Assembly: GCA_002325375.1 (NCBI GenBank)
Contig: DCRZ01000009.1
Location: forward strand, 220,156 to 284,155
DNA: 64,000 bases
DNA from: Rhodospirillaceae bacterium UBA1479
GTDB lineage: Bacteria > Pseudomonadota > Alphaproteobacteria > Rhodospirillales > Casp-alpha2
Direction of reading: 5' to 3'
Shown: one piece after another, positions 15,434 through 24,572 of the stretch
Position numbering within the stretch: position 1 is the stretch's first letter
Layout: each line of letters begins with the position of its first letter
The notes under the pieces: generated by a model
What the model was told of the DNA's origin: nothing
Seen by the model: the letters and a program-made list of their open reading frames with translations, nothing else
The model's database searches: none
Program-made: the position numbers and the translations under genes

Positions 15434-17365
15434 ATGCATGGGGATCAAGAACGCCAAAAACTATTCGCCCGCCGCACCGTGATGCTGGTGGGGGGTAAGC
15501 TGGCGCTCGTCTCCATGCTGGCAGGCCGCATGTATTACCTGCAGGTGGTCAAGGCCGAGCAATACAAGATGCTGGCCGACGAAAACCGCATCAGCCTGCG
15601 TCTGCTGGCGCCGCCGCGTGGCCGCATCGTCGACCGTTTCGGCATTCCACTGGCCGATAACAAGCAGAACTACCGCGTCATGCTGGTGTCCGAGGACACC
15701 CGCGGGCTCGGCGTCGACGGGGCGCTCGACCTGCTGCATGACATCGTGCCGATGAGCATCGGCGAACGCCGGCGGGTCCTGAAGGAAGTCAGCCGCAACC
15801 GGTCCTTCGTGCCGGTGACGCTGCGCGAAAACCTGGAATGGGAAGAGGTTGCGCGCATCGAGGTCAACGCCCCCGACCTGCCCGGCGTGATGATCGACGA
15901 AGGGCAAAGCCGATTCTATCCCTACGGCAAGAACCTGGCTCATGTCCTGGGCTATGTCTCTGCGGTGAGCGAGCGGGAAAAGACCGGCGACCGGCTGCTG
16001 GAGCTGCCGGGGTTCCGCACGGGCAAGTCGGGGATCGAGAAGATCCACGATCTCAGTCTGCGCGGGTCCGGCGGCTCGTCCGAGGTCGAAGTCAACGCCT
16101 ACGGCCGGGTGATCCGCGAACTGAACCGGCGCGAAGGCCTGCCCGGTGCGGAAATCCGCATGACCATCGATGTCGGCCTGCAGCTTGAGGTCTCCAAGCG
16201 TCTTTCCAAGGAGGTAAGCGCCTCGGCCGTGGTTCTCGACGTGCATACCGGTGATGTGCTGGCCATGGTTTCCCACCCCAGTTTCGATCCCAACGACTTC
16301 AACCGCGGTCTGGGGGTCGAGGAATGGAGCCGGCTGATCAACAACCCGGCCGCCCCACTGTCCAACAAGGCGATCGCCGGGCGCTACTCGCCGGGGTCGT
16401 GCTTCAAGATGCTGGTCGCCCTGACGGCGCTTGAGCGTGGCGTGATTTCGCCCACGGGCAGGGTCTATTGCGAAGGGTTCATGGAACTGGGTGATACCAA
16501 GTTCCATTGCTGGAAGAAACACGGCCATGGCCTGGTCGATGTAACCAGCGCCATCGTTCAATCTTGCGACGTCTATTTCTACGAAGTCGCCCGCCGCGTC
16601 GGCATCGACCGCATCGCGGAAATGGCGGAGCGGTTCGGGCTTGGCGATGCCACCGGCCTGGACCTGCCCGGCGAAAAGCAGGGCCTGGTGCCGACCAAAG
16701 CCTGGAAGCGCGAGGCCCGGGACCAGTCCTGGCACCAGGGCGAAACGTTGCTGGCCGGGATCGGCCAGGGCTATGTCCTGGCCACGCCGCTGCAGCTTGC
16801 GGTGATGACGGCCCGGCTGGTCAACGGCGGCTTCGCCGTGTCGCCGCAATTGACCAAGTCGGTCAGCACGACCGGCGTGCATGCCGTGCCCGAACATCAC
16901 GAATTCCCCCAGATCAATGTCAGTCAGCGCAGCCTGGCCCTGGTGCGCGACGCCATGACCCAGGTCGTCAATGCACCCCACGGTACGGCCCGTGCGTCGG
17001 CGATTGACGACCCGCGCTATACCATGGGCGGCAAGACCGGCACGGTCCAGGTCCGCCGCATCACCAAGGCCGAACGCGAACAGGGTGTGGTCAAGAACAA
17101 GGACCTGCCGTGGGAAGAGCGCGACCATGCCTTGTTCGTCGGCTTCGCGCCGGCGGACAATCCCCGCTATGCGGTTGCCGTGGTGGTGGAGCACGGCGGT
17201 GGCGGGTCCAGCGTCGCGGCGCCCATTGCCCGCGATCTTCTGCTGACGGCCCAGCGCCGCCAATCAGCGCGCGACATCCCGATCAGCCAGACCAGCGGCA
17301 GTCAGGCCGCGCTTGATCTGCGCGGCACGGAAGACCGTGTCCGTCCCGTGCCGGATCAGGGTTAG
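15434..17365 (+). CDS. mrdA: Penicillin-binding protein 2 (elongasome transpeptidase)
   Basis: A 643-aa class B PBP anchored by one N-terminal helix (about 15-35). The pedestal domain begins with LLAPPRGRIVDRFG, and the transpeptidase domain carries the catalytic SCFK (Ser322, Lys325), SCD (377-379) and KTGT (534-537) motifs. It cross-links lateral-wall peptidoglycan together with the RodA glycosyltransferase encoded next. The C-terminal 40 residues are Gln/Arg-rich and probably disordered. It starts four bases after mreD. Confidence 0.96.
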   Translation: MHGDQERQKLFARRTVMLVGGKLALVSMLAGRMYYLQVVKAEQYKMLADENRISLRLLAPPRGRIVDRFGIPLADNKQNYRVMLVSEDTRGLGVDGALDLLHDIVPMSIGERRRVLKEVSRNRSFVPVTLRENLEWEEVARIEVNAPDLPGVMIDEGQSRFYPYGKNLAHVLGYVSAVSEREKTGDRLLELPGFRTGKSGIEKIHDLSLRGSGGSSEVEVNAYGRVIRELNRREGLPGAEIRMTIDVGLQLEVSKRLSKEVSASAVVLDVHTGDVLAMVSHPSFDPNDFNRGLGVEEWSRLINNPAAPLSNKAIAGRYSPGSCFKMLVALTALERGVISPTGRVYCEGFMELGDTKFHCWKKHGHGLVDVTSAIVQSCDVYFYEVARRVGIDRIAEMAERFGLGDATGLDLPGEKQGLVPTKAWKREARDQSWHQGETLLAGIGQGYVLATPLQLAVMTARLVNGGFAVSPQLTKSVSTTGVHAVPEHHEFPQINVSQRSLALVRDAMTQVVNAPHGTARASAIDDPRYTMGGKTGTVQVRRITKAEREQGVVKNKDLPWEERDHALFVGFAPADNPRYAVAVVVEHGGGGSSVAAPIARDLLLTAQRRQSARDIPISQTSGSQAALDLRGTEDRVRPVPDQG

Positions 17366-17377
17366 GGGAAGAGAACG

Positions 17378-18532
17378 ATGGCCGTTCGCGAAGACGCCCT
17401 GAACCCCCCCAGCTTCACCCTGCGGCAAAAGCTATGGCAGATGCACTGGCTGTTGATTTTGCTGTTGGCGGCGACCGCGTCGGTCGGTTTCGCCATGCTG
17501 TATTCGGCGGCGGGGGGCAATTTCGAACCCTGGGCGTCGCGCCAGATGATGCGCTTCGGCGTCGGCATGGCCGTGCTGATCACCGTGGCCCTGATCGACA
17601 TCCGGTTGTGGCTGAAATACGCCTATGTGTTTTATCTGGGCACGGTGGCGCTGCTCGTCGCCGTGGAATTCATGGGCGAGGTCGGCAAGGGGGCGCAACG
17701 CTGGCTTGATCTCGGCTATTTCGGCCTGCAGCCGTCGGAACTGATGAAAATTGCCCTGGTGCTGGCGTTGGCGCGCTATTTCCACGGCACCTCGATCGAG
17801 GATGTGCGCCGCATTCCCCACCTGTTCGTCCCGGTCCTGCTGATCGCGCTGCCGGCGGCCCTGGTCCTCCGTCAGCCGGATTTGGGCACGGCGTTGATGC
17901 TGGTCATCACGGGGGCGGTGATCTTTTTCGCCGCCGGGGTGCGGATCTGGAAATTCGTTTTGGTCGGCATCGTTACCGTGGCGGCGGCGCCCATCGCCTG
18001 GGGGTTTCTGCGCGATTATCAGAAACAGCGCGTGCTGACCTTCCTCAACCCGGAAAACGACCCGCTGGGGTCCGGCTATCACATCATCCAGTCGAAGATC
18101 GCGTTCGGGTCCGGCGGGCTGTTCGGCAAGGGATTCCTGCAGGGCACGCAAAGCCATCTCAACTTCCTGCCGGAAATGCAGACCGACTTCATCTTCACCA
18201 TGCTGGCCGAGGAATTCGGCCTTGCCGGCGGGCTGGCGCTGCTCGGCCTTTATGTGGTGATCCTGATCTACGGGCTGGCCATCAGCGTGCGTTGCCGTAC
18301 TCAATTCGGCCGCCTGGTCGGCATCGGCGTGACCGCGACCTTCTTTCTCTACGTGTTCATCAACATGGCCATGGTCATGGGGTTGGTGCCCGTGGTGGGG
18401 GTGCCGCTGCCGCTGATTTCCTATGGCGGCACGGCGATGCTGACCCTGTTGTTCGGTTTCGGGCTCTTGATGGGGACCTGGATTCACCGCGATGTCATGG
18501 TCGGCCGGCGCGGCATCGGCGATGACGTTTAG
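17378..18532 (+). CDS. rodA: Rod shape-determining peptidoglycan glycosyltransferase RodA (SEDS)
   Basis: A 384-aa polytopic SEDS protein with about ten membrane helices. Signature blocks include QPSELMKIALVLALARY, RQPDLGTALMLVITG, GSGGLFGKGFLQGTQS and the FIFTMLAEEFGLAGG to PLISYGGTAM segment near the end. It polymerises lipid II with PBP2 as partner. It follows mrdA by 12 bases with GGGGAAGAG as ribosome binding site, and is the last gene of the mreCD-mrdA-rodA unit. Confidence 0.96.
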   Translation: MAVREDALNPPSFTLRQKLWQMHWLLILLLAATASVGFAMLYSAAGGNFEPWASRQMMRFGVGMAVLITVALIDIRLWLKYAYVFYLGTVALLVAVEFMGEVGKGAQRWLDLGYFGLQPSELMKIALVLALARYFHGTSIEDVRRIPHLFVPVLLIALPAALVLRQPDLGTALMLVITGAVIFFAAGVRIWKFVLVGIVTVAAAPIAWGFLRDYQKQRVLTFLNPENDPLGSGYHIIQSKIAFGSGGLFGKGFLQGTQSHLNFLPEMQTDFIFTMLAEEFGLAGGLALLGLYVVILIYGLAISVRCRTQFGRLVGIGVTATFFLYVFINMAMVMGLVPVVGVPLPLISYGGTAMLTLLFGFGLLMGTWIHRDVMVGRRGIGDDV

Positions 18533-18594
18533 GGCCGCGCTGCCGCGCCATTCCAGGCTTTCCGACAAATCCTGCCCAGGGGCGTCACTTCACC

Positions 18595-18623
18595 TCGACA
18601 AAGCCGGTCAAGCTTGCTAAAAC
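18595..18623 (+). promoter_or_regulatory. Promoter of tRNA-Lys
   Basis: TCGACA (18595-18600, one mismatch to TTGACA) is followed after exactly 17 bp by TAAAAC (18618-18623). The predicted start near 18630 leaves a 5' leader of about 15 nt to be removed by RNase P. Confidence 0.5.
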
Positions 18624-18644
18624 CCCGCCCTCCATACGTGGTGC

Positions 18645-18720
<76 letters not shown>

Positions 18721-18735
18721 TTCCCCCACCTTAGA

Positions 18736-19479
18736 TCACTTCTTCCCGGCGGCCTTCAGGGCCTGTTCGCGGTAGGCCTGGATGCGAGCTTTCAGCCCGG
18801 GAACCGAGGCCGTGCGGGCGATGTCGGCCATGTCGGCGTCGCGGGTGTCGGTCGCGGTCACGCGGAACAGGTCGGCCGTCGCCTGGGGGCTGAGAATTTG
18901 CGCCGAGGTGCCGGCGGCGGCGGCGGCCTGCGGCCAATCGGCCGTATCGATCATGTCCGTGGCGAAGCCCATGCGCAGGGCCTCGGCCGCATCGAAGGTC
19001 AGGCCGGAGTTCTGGATGTGGCGGGCCGCGTCCTCGCCGACGCGGACCTTGAGCCGCCGGGTGCCCAGCACGATGCCGAAGCCGAGCCCCGGCATGCGGA
19101 ACGAGGTGCCGGGGGCGGCGATGCGCCGGCTGCAGGCGCAGAACAGGTCGGCGCCCGCGCCGAACACCCGGCCATGGGCCAGCGCCAGGGTCGGGAAGGG
19201 CGCGTGATAGACGGCCTGCAACAGGGTTTCGATGCGGATCAGGCGATGCACCAGATCGCCGTCCGTGACGCTGTCCAGATCCGACAGATCGAAGCCGGAG
19301 CAGAAGCTTTTACCCTCGCCGCGCAGGATGACCAACCGCGTGCCGTCGGTGGCCGCCGTCGCCATGGCGGCAAGCAGGTCTTCGACCAGATCGGGGCCCA
19401 GGGCGTTTGCCTTATCGGTGCGGTTCAGGGTGATGTCGGTGATGCCGTCCTGCTTGGCAATGATCAGGGTCTGGGTCAT
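18736..19479 (-). CDS. Enoyl-CoA hydratase/isomerase family protein
   Basis: A 247-aa crotonase-fold protein. The N-terminal strand TDITLNRTDKANALGPDLVEDL, the CoA/oxyanion segment GEGKSFCSGFDLSDLD (about 54-69) and the second oxyanion block AHGRVFGAGADLFCACSRRIA are clear. The two catalytic Glu positions of true enoyl-CoA hydratases are not obviously conserved (FRMPGLGFGIVLG where a Glu would be expected), so hydratase chemistry is not assured. It ends 16 bases from the tRNA. Confidence 0.82.
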   Translation of the reverse strand: MTQTLIIAKQDGITDITLNRTDKANALGPDLVEDLLAAMATAATDGTRLVILRGEGKSFCSGFDLSDLDSVTDGDLVHRLIRIETLLQAVYHAPFPTLALAHGRVFGAGADLFCACSRRIAAPGTSFRMPGLGFGIVLGTRRLKVRVGEDAARHIQNSGLTFDAAEALRMGFATDMIDTADWPQAAAAAGTSAQILSPQATADLFRVTATDTRDADMADIARTASVPGLKARIQAYREQALKAAGKK

Positions 19480-19669
19480 GTCGTCGTCCTTGCGGTTCTG
19501 ATGGGCAGGCCGATCAGTTCGCAGATTTGCGGTATCCGGTCCACCCTTTCCTTAAGCGGGCCGGCGGGGCCAAGACCCCGCCCGGGTTGAAATCCGGCCG
19601 CGCAATCCCTATCTCAAAGCTTAAGGTCCAAGGCCGCGCCCGTCGGCGCCGGCGGAAGGCCATTGCATC

Positions 19670-20698
19670 ATGGCTGATATTCCCCCCGACATATTCCCCG
19701 ATAATGCCGCCCGGCGGCATCAGGTTCCGGTCGAGCCGCCGGTGACGGAGACGGAAGACGGACCCCCCCGCCGTGTCGGTGTCGAGATCGAGTTCGCCGG
19801 CTTGGATGTGCCCACCGCCGCGAACCTGGTGCGCGACCAGTTCGGCGGCGACGTATCCCGTAAAGGCCCCCATCGCCTGATCGTCGGGGAAACCGAATTC
19901 GGCGATTTCGTTATCGAACTGGATGCCCAGGCCGTTCACAAGGACGCGGCGGCGGAGGAAGGGGTGGACAAAACGCTTCTGCCCGAGGAACTGGACAGCG
20001 CCGCCCGCGAGGCGCTGGGCAAGGCGGTGACCGGGATCGTGCCGGTCGAGATCGTCACGCCGCCCATGCCGTGGTCCGATCTGGACCGCCTTGTGGCGGT
20101 CGCGGACGCCCTGCGCCGGGCCGGTGCCAAGGGCACGGACGACAGCCTGCTGTACGCCTTCGGCCTGCATCTCAATCCGGAACTTCCGGCGACCGACGCC
20201 GGTACAATCCTGCGCCACCTCAAGGCCTACGTCATCTTGGCCGATTGGCTGCGCGAACGGGTTGCGACCGACCTCACGCGCCGCCTGATGCCGCATGCGG
20301 ATCCGTTTCCCAGGGACTACGTCCTGCTGCTGCTGGACCCGGAATATGCCCCGGACATGAACAGGCTGATCGCCGACTACCTGGACCACAATCCCACGCG
20401 AAACCGCGAACTGGACATGCTGCCTTTGTTCCGTCACCTGGACGAGGACGCGGTCATCACGCGGCTGGAAAGCAACCTGATCAAGGCGCGCCCGACGTTT
20501 CATTATCGGCTTCCTGATTGCGCCCTGGGCGATCCGTCCTGGTCCCCCGTCGTCGAATGGAACCGTTGGGTCCGTGTCGAGCAACTGGCCGCCGACCGGG
20601 ACCGTCTGGCGCAGCTTGGCGCGGCCCTGCGCGATAACCTTCGGCGTCCGGCGGCCGAACGTTGGTTGGACGAACTACAAAGCTGGCTTCAGGGATGA
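19670..20698 (+). CDS. Amidoligase family protein (Amidoligase_2)
   Basis: A 342-aa protein with the glutamine-synthetase/GCS-like amidoligase signature RRVGVEIEFAGLDV (about 35-48, Glu residues for Mg-ATP), followed by FGDFVIELDAQ and PVEIVTPPMPWSDL blocks that match the second and third ligand sets of the fold. Such enzymes join an amine to a carboxylate with ATP. The stop overlaps the start of a glutamine amidotransferase, so the two are translationally coupled and probably act on one substrate. The pairing is a known but, to my knowledge, biochemically undefined arrangement. Whether it makes a metabolite or modifies a protein or wall peptide is open. Confidence 0.8.
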   Translation: MADIPPDIFPDNAARRHQVPVEPPVTETEDGPPRRVGVEIEFAGLDVPTAANLVRDQFGGDVSRKGPHRLIVGETEFGDFVIELDAQAVHKDAAAEEGVDKTLLPEELDSAAREALGKAVTGIVPVEIVTPPMPWSDLDRLVAVADALRRAGAKGTDDSLLYAFGLHLNPELPATDAGTILRHLKAYVILADWLRERVATDLTRRLMPHADPFPRDYVLLLLDPEYAPDMNRLIADYLDHNPTRNRELDMLPLFRHLDEDAVITRLESNLIKARPTFHYRLPDCALGDPSWSPVVEWNRWVRVEQLAADRDRLAQLGAALRDNLRRPAAERWLDELQSWLQG

Positions 20699-21363
20699 CG
20701 GCACGGCCCCGCATCGGCGTCACGGTCTCCGACCGTGGTGCTAAGCTGACTTGGCTTGCCCATTGGTTGGCGGTCCGGCGCGCCGGAGGACGCCCCGTGC
20801 GTCTGTCGGCGGGTGGCCGGACGGATACGATGGGCCTCGACGGGGTGGTGATCGGCGGCGGCGACGACATCGGGGCCGAGATGTACGGCGGCGAGGTGAC
20901 GCTCGACCTGCGCATTGATCCGGACCGTGACCGGATGGAGCGGCGGGCATTGGATTGGGCGCTGCATGCGGATGTGCCGGTGCTGGGGGTCTGCCGGGGG
21001 GCTCAGATGATCAACATCCACCTGGGCGGAACGCTGCACCAGGATATGTATGCCGCCTACCGGGGGTTGCCGCGTCTGCGCACGCCCCTGGCGCGAAAGC
21101 GAATCACCCTGGCCCCGGAAAGCCGCCTGGCGCGCCTGATGGGCGGGGGGCGGGTCGCCGTCAACAGTCTGCACCATCAGGCGGTTAATCGACTTGGCAG
21201 GGGGCTTCGGGTGGCGGCGCGGGATGCCCATCGGGTCGTGCAGGCGCTTGAAGATCCGGCGGCAGGTTTCCTGATGGGCGTGCAGTGGCATCCGGAGTTC
21301 CTGGTGTTCCGCCGCCGCCACCAGGCGCTGTACCGTGGATTGGTCCGCGCCGCGCGGGAATAG
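20695..21363 (+). CDS. Class I glutamine amidotransferase / gamma-glutamyl hydrolase (PuuD-like)
   Basis: A 222-aa protein with the class I GATase triad: Cys100 in LGVCRGAQMIN, and His199 and Glu201 in QWHPEF. The GGGDDIGAEMYGG segment and the HHQAVNRLG block are typical of gamma-glutamyl-gamma-aminobutyrate hydrolase relatives. The ATG at 20695 overlaps the amidoligase stop in an ATGA. It may hydrolyse a gamma-glutamyl product of the amidoligase or supply ammonia to it. No putrescine-degradation genes are nearby, so the PuuD role itself is not supported. Confidence 0.85.
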   Translation: MTARPRIGVTVSDRGAKLTWLAHWLAVRRAGGRPVRLSAGGRTDTMGLDGVVIGGGDDIGAEMYGGEVTLDLRIDPDRDRMERRALDWALHADVPVLGVCRGAQMINIHLGGTLHQDMYAAYRGLPRLRTPLARKRITLAPESRLARLMGGGRVAVNSLHHQAVNRLGRGLRVAARDAHRVVQALEDPAAGFLMGVQWHPEFLVFRRRHQALYRGLVRAARE

Positions 21364-21417
21364 GGGCGCAGTTGGCAAGCCATGCAAGAAAGTTTGGGTA
21401 GGTGTAATAATAAGTAT

Positions 21418-21438
21418 TGAGAATGACTCTCATTCTCA
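21418..21438 (+). promoter_or_regulatory. Fur-box-like inverted repeat
   Basis: TGAGAATGA (21418-21426) and its exact complement TCATTCTCA (21430-21438) flank CTC. The AATGAGAAT/ATTCTCATT core is that of iron-responsive Fur-family operators. It lies in an AT-rich gap 28 bases before the start of the unknown gene at 21467, the correct place to repress it. Confidence 0.65.
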
Positions 21439-21466
21439 TTATTTAGGTCCATGAGGAGACGCACTC

Positions 21467-22030
21467 ATGACCGACCTGACACCCAAGAGGAACATGTTGA
21501 ACGCCGGCGAAGGACTTGTCTTGTCGGCAATCCGGGCGTGGCGGGGGTGCGCCCCGGAAAGCACGCGTTCCGAAGGGCCGGGCCGGGACGGCTCGGCAAG
21601 GGCCGAGGCCCAAAATGTTCCCTCTGCCCTTGCCGACGCCGTCGGTGCGTTTCTCGACACTCTGTGGCGCAACGACCCCTTCATCGTTCGCTTCAACCCG
21701 GCCGCCAACAGCGGCCTGACCCTGTTCGAACTGCAGGCCATTTACGCCCTTGCCGAATGGCGCAAGGGCAATCACCGCACGGTTCACGAACTGCTGGCCT
21801 GGTGGTTCCCCGATACCCAGATCGCCCATGGCCGCGCGCTGTTGACCGAAGTGTCCGAGGTGCTTGACGACCTGGGCATCGAATTCCAGCCCAGTAAGTG
21901 GGTGCATGCCCATTTCCTGGGGCCGCGGCCTCGTCGCGGCACTACCGGGTCGGTCATCCCGACCGGCACGCGCCTAGCACCCCCGGGCGTCCTGTGGGCC
22001 GCCAGGCGGTCGAACCGGACCCTGCACTAA
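21467..22030 (+). CDS. Unknown protein under a putative iron box
   Basis: A 187-aa protein of no family I recognise. The middle (about 50-145) looks folded and helical, with DTLWRNDPFIVRFNPAANSGLTLFELQAIYAL and LLAWWFPDTQIAHGR as landmarks; the C-terminal 40 residues are Arg/Pro/Gly-rich and probably disordered. ATGAGGAGA gives a good ribosome binding site. A Fur-type operator sits just upstream, so iron control is inferred. The next gene starts 33 bases later but belongs to an ABC transporter family with no evident iron link. Confidence 0.65.
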   Translation: MTDLTPKRNMLNAGEGLVLSAIRAWRGCAPESTRSEGPGRDGSARAEAQNVPSALADAVGAFLDTLWRNDPFIVRFNPAANSGLTLFELQAIYALAEWRKGNHRTVHELLAWWFPDTQIAHGRALLTEVSEVLDDLGIEFQPSKWVHAHFLGPRPRRGTTGSVIPTGTRLAPPGVLWAARRSNRTLH

Positions 22031-22063
22031 CCAACCCATCCCATACTGAAAAAGAGGCAAAAC

Positions 22064-22924
22064 ATGGCCGACACGCCATTGGTTGAATTCGACGACCTGC
22101 ATGTGACATTCCCCACAAGCGGCAAGCCTGTGGAGGCCGTGCGCGGCGTTTCCTACACCATCATGCCCGGCGAGACCGTGGGCGTGGTTGGTGAGTCCGG
22201 ATCGGGCAAGTCGGTCACCGCCATGTCGCTGTTGCGTCTGAACGAGATGATCGGCGCCTACGTGCCCAAGGGCCGTATCCATTTCAACAGCCGCGACCAC
22301 GGCCGGATCGACCTGGCCCAGGCCGCAGACGATGTGGTGCGGGGCATCCGCGGCAAAGAAATTTCAATGATCTTTCAGGAGCCCATGACCTGTCTGAACC
22401 CGGTGCTCAGCCTGCGCACGCAGCTGACGGAACCCTTGTTCCAGCATCAGGGTTTGGACCCGGCCGAGGCCGAGGAAAAAATCGTCCGGCTTTTGTCCCG
22501 GGTGCGGATTCCCGATCCCCTGGGCAAGCTGGCGCAGTACCCGCACCATCTTTCCGGCGGTATGCGACAGCGCGTGATGATCGCCATGGCCTTGGCCTGT
22601 GAGCCGGCGCTGCTGATCGCCGACGAGCCGACGACGGCCCTGGACGTGACGATTCAGGCGCAGATCCTGGACCTGATCAAGGATATCCAGGAAGAGTTCG
22701 GCATGTCCGTCATGTTCATCACCCATGACATGGCGGTGATCGCGGAAATGGCCGACCGGGTGGTCGTCATGTATCAGGGCCAAGTGGTTGAGCAGGGACC
22801 AGTGGACCAGATCTTCCACGCCCCGCAGCATCCCTATACGCGCAAGCTGATCAATGCGGTGCCCCGCATCGGCAGCATGACCGGCAAACCCGCGCCGGAA
22901 AAATTTCCCGCCATCGCCGGCTGA
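22064..22924 (+). CDS. Peptide-type ABC transporter ATPase (OppD/DppD family)
   Basis: A 286-aa nucleotide-binding subunit. Walker A is GESGSGKSVT (about 45-54), the signature is LSGGMRQRVMIAMALAC, Walker B is LLIADEPTTALD, and the switch His lies in FITHDMAVIAEMADR. It is shorter than usual OppD proteins and ends soon after PYTRKLINAVPR, lacking the C-terminal Cys-containing HPRC block. It pairs with the OppF-type ATPase downstream, but no permease or binding protein is encoded nearby. Confidence 0.88.
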   Translation: MADTPLVEFDDLHVTFPTSGKPVEAVRGVSYTIMPGETVGVVGESGSGKSVTAMSLLRLNEMIGAYVPKGRIHFNSRDHGRIDLAQAADDVVRGIRGKEISMIFQEPMTCLNPVLSLRTQLTEPLFQHQGLDPAEAEEKIVRLLSRVRIPDPLGKLAQYPHHLSGGMRQRVMIAMALACEPALLIADEPTTALDVTIQAQILDLIKDIQEEFGMSVMFITHDMAVIAEMADRVVVMYQGQVVEQGPVDQIFHAPQHPYTRKLINAVPRIGSMTGKPAPEKFPAIAG

Positions 22925-22972
22925 TCCCGGCCCCGTTCCAAGAAAACCGAAAAGCGATTGGGTGCAGACAAC

Positions 22973-23908
22973 ATGAACGAAATTTCTAATCCTGACTTCC
23001 TTTTGGAAGTCGATAACCTGACGACCTATTTCGATATCAAGGAAGGGCTCATGCGGCGTCCCATTGCCCGTGTCCATGCGGTCGAGGGCGTGTCCTTCAA
23101 GGTCAGGGCGGGGGAGACCCTGAGCATCGTCGGCGAAAGTGGCTGCGGCAAGACGACCACGGGCCGCACCATCATCGGTTTGGAAACGGCAACCTCGGGC
23201 GACGTCATCTTTCAGGGGCAGTCCATGGCGTCACACCGGGGTGGCGACCGGCGGGATTTCTACACCAAGGTCCAGATGATCTTTCAGGATCCTTATTCGT
23301 CGCTCAACCCGCGCATGTCCGTACGCGACATCCTGGCCGAGCCGCTCAGCGTTCATAATCTCGTGCCTCGGGCCGGCATCGACGCGCGGGTCGCCGACCT
23401 GTTGCGCAAGGTCAACCTGCCCGCCGATTTCGCGTCACGCTATCCTCATGAATTTTCCGGCGGCCAGCGCCAGCGCATTTCCATCGCCCGTGCCTTGGCC
23501 ATGGATCCGAAACTGATCATCTGCGACGAGGCCGTGTCGGCCCTGGACGTCACCATCAAGGCCCAGGTCATCAACCTGCTGATGGATCTGCAAAGCGAAC
23601 TGGGTTTGTCCTATCTGTTCATCAGCCACGACATGGCCGTGGTGGAGCGGATCAGTCACCGGGTCGCCGTCATGTATCTGGGGCAGATCGTGGAAATCGG
23701 CAGCCGTGAGGACATTTTTGAAGATCCCCGGCACCCCTATACGAAAAAGCTGCTGTCCGCCGTGCCGGTGGCCGACCCCAGATTGCGCCGCAAGGAACGC
23801 AAGCTGATGGTCGACGAGATCCCCAGCCCGGTAAAGCCGATGGACTACAGTCCGGAATTGGTTTCTTTCGACGAGGTGTCGCCAGGCCACATGGTGGCGC
23901 GGGCGTAA
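22973..23908 (+). CDS. Peptide-type ABC transporter ATPase (OppF/DppF family)
   Basis: A 311-aa nucleotide-binding subunit: Walker A GESGCGKTTTGR, signature FSGGQRQRISIARALAM, Walker B LIICDEAVSALD, switch ISHDMAVVERIS. The ATG at 22973 is preferred over a TTG at 22958. The C-terminal PSPVKPMDYSPE replaces the GCRFHPRCP block of longer homologues, a shortened form also seen in some family members. Together with the preceding gene it forms the heterodimeric motor of a peptide, nickel or opine-type importer whose membrane parts must lie elsewhere. Confidence 0.88.
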   Translation: MNEISNPDFLLEVDNLTTYFDIKEGLMRRPIARVHAVEGVSFKVRAGETLSIVGESGCGKTTTGRTIIGLETATSGDVIFQGQSMASHRGGDRRDFYTKVQMIFQDPYSSLNPRMSVRDILAEPLSVHNLVPRAGIDARVADLLRKVNLPADFASRYPHEFSGGQRQRISIARALAMDPKLIICDEAVSALDVTIKAQVINLLMDLQSELGLSYLFISHDMAVVERISHRVAVMYLGQIVEIGSREDIFEDPRHPYTKKLLSAVPVADPRLRRKERKLMVDEIPSPVKPMDYSPELVSFDEVSPGHMVARA

Positions 23909-23962
23909 GGCGGACATGCGGGTGCCGCGTCCGGCCGCGCGGTTGTGGCTTTGAACGCGCTG

Positions 23963-24367
23963 TCAGGCCGCGCGGCTTTGGATTGACTGTTCGATCCGTT
24001 CGCGCAGCAGGTTGACCGTGGCGGGCTTGGTCACAAATCCGTCGGCGCCGAGGGCACGGGCCTTGGCCACCAGTTCGTGGCGGCCATGGCTGGTCAGGAA
24101 GATCACCGGCGTGTCGCGGATGGTCCTGTCCGTGCTGTCACGCAGTTCCTTGAGGAACGTCAGGCCGTCCATGGGCCGCATCTCGATGTCGCAGAGCACG
24201 ACATCAGGCCGAACGCCGGTCATCGCATGCAGGCCGGCCTGGCCGTCGGCGGCGGTTTCGATCTGACCAAAGCCGATCTGTTCCATCATCTTGCGGACGA
24301 TGTTCACCACAAACTCCTGATCGTCGATGATCAACGCGGTCATGTCGGCGAAAGCTGTGTCGCTCAA
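23963..24367 (-). CDS. Single-domain response regulator (CheY-like)
   Basis: A 134-aa receiver domain without an output domain. Asp15/Asp16 form the acidic pocket (ALIIDDQEFV), Asp60 is the phospho-acceptor (VVLCDIEMRP), Thr92/Ser93 the switch position, and Lys114 the conserved lysine (FVTKPA). It lies 205 bases downstream of the large hybrid kinase on the same strand and is its likely partner, either as output to other proteins or as a phosphate shuttle. Confidence 0.9.
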   Translation of the reverse strand: MSDTAFADMTALIIDDQEFVVNIVRKMMEQIGFGQIETAADGQAGLHAMTGVRPDVVLCDIEMRPMDGLTFLKELRDSTDRTIRDTPVIFLTSHGRHELVAKARALGADGFVTKPATVNLLRERIEQSIQSRAA

Positions 24368-24572
24368 GACCTTATGCCTCCGTATGTCTTTGCCGCGGTT
24401 ACGTCTCTTTTGCAGAGCGTGCCCGCGCCGGTGCGGCCAAATGAAACGGTTGTGAAATTTGTACTCTCTTTAATGGTACCACGGCTGCCGGTTGTGGCAA
24501 TGGCGTTTCGTTCTGCGGAACGGCGATTGGTGATGTCCTGGGGCAATAATCCGCAAACCTGAGAGCGATGGA

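Noticed and set aside
15461..17263. A 600-codon minus-strand frame opposite mrdA
   Set aside because: Antisense shadow; PBP2 on the plus strand has all active-site motifs.
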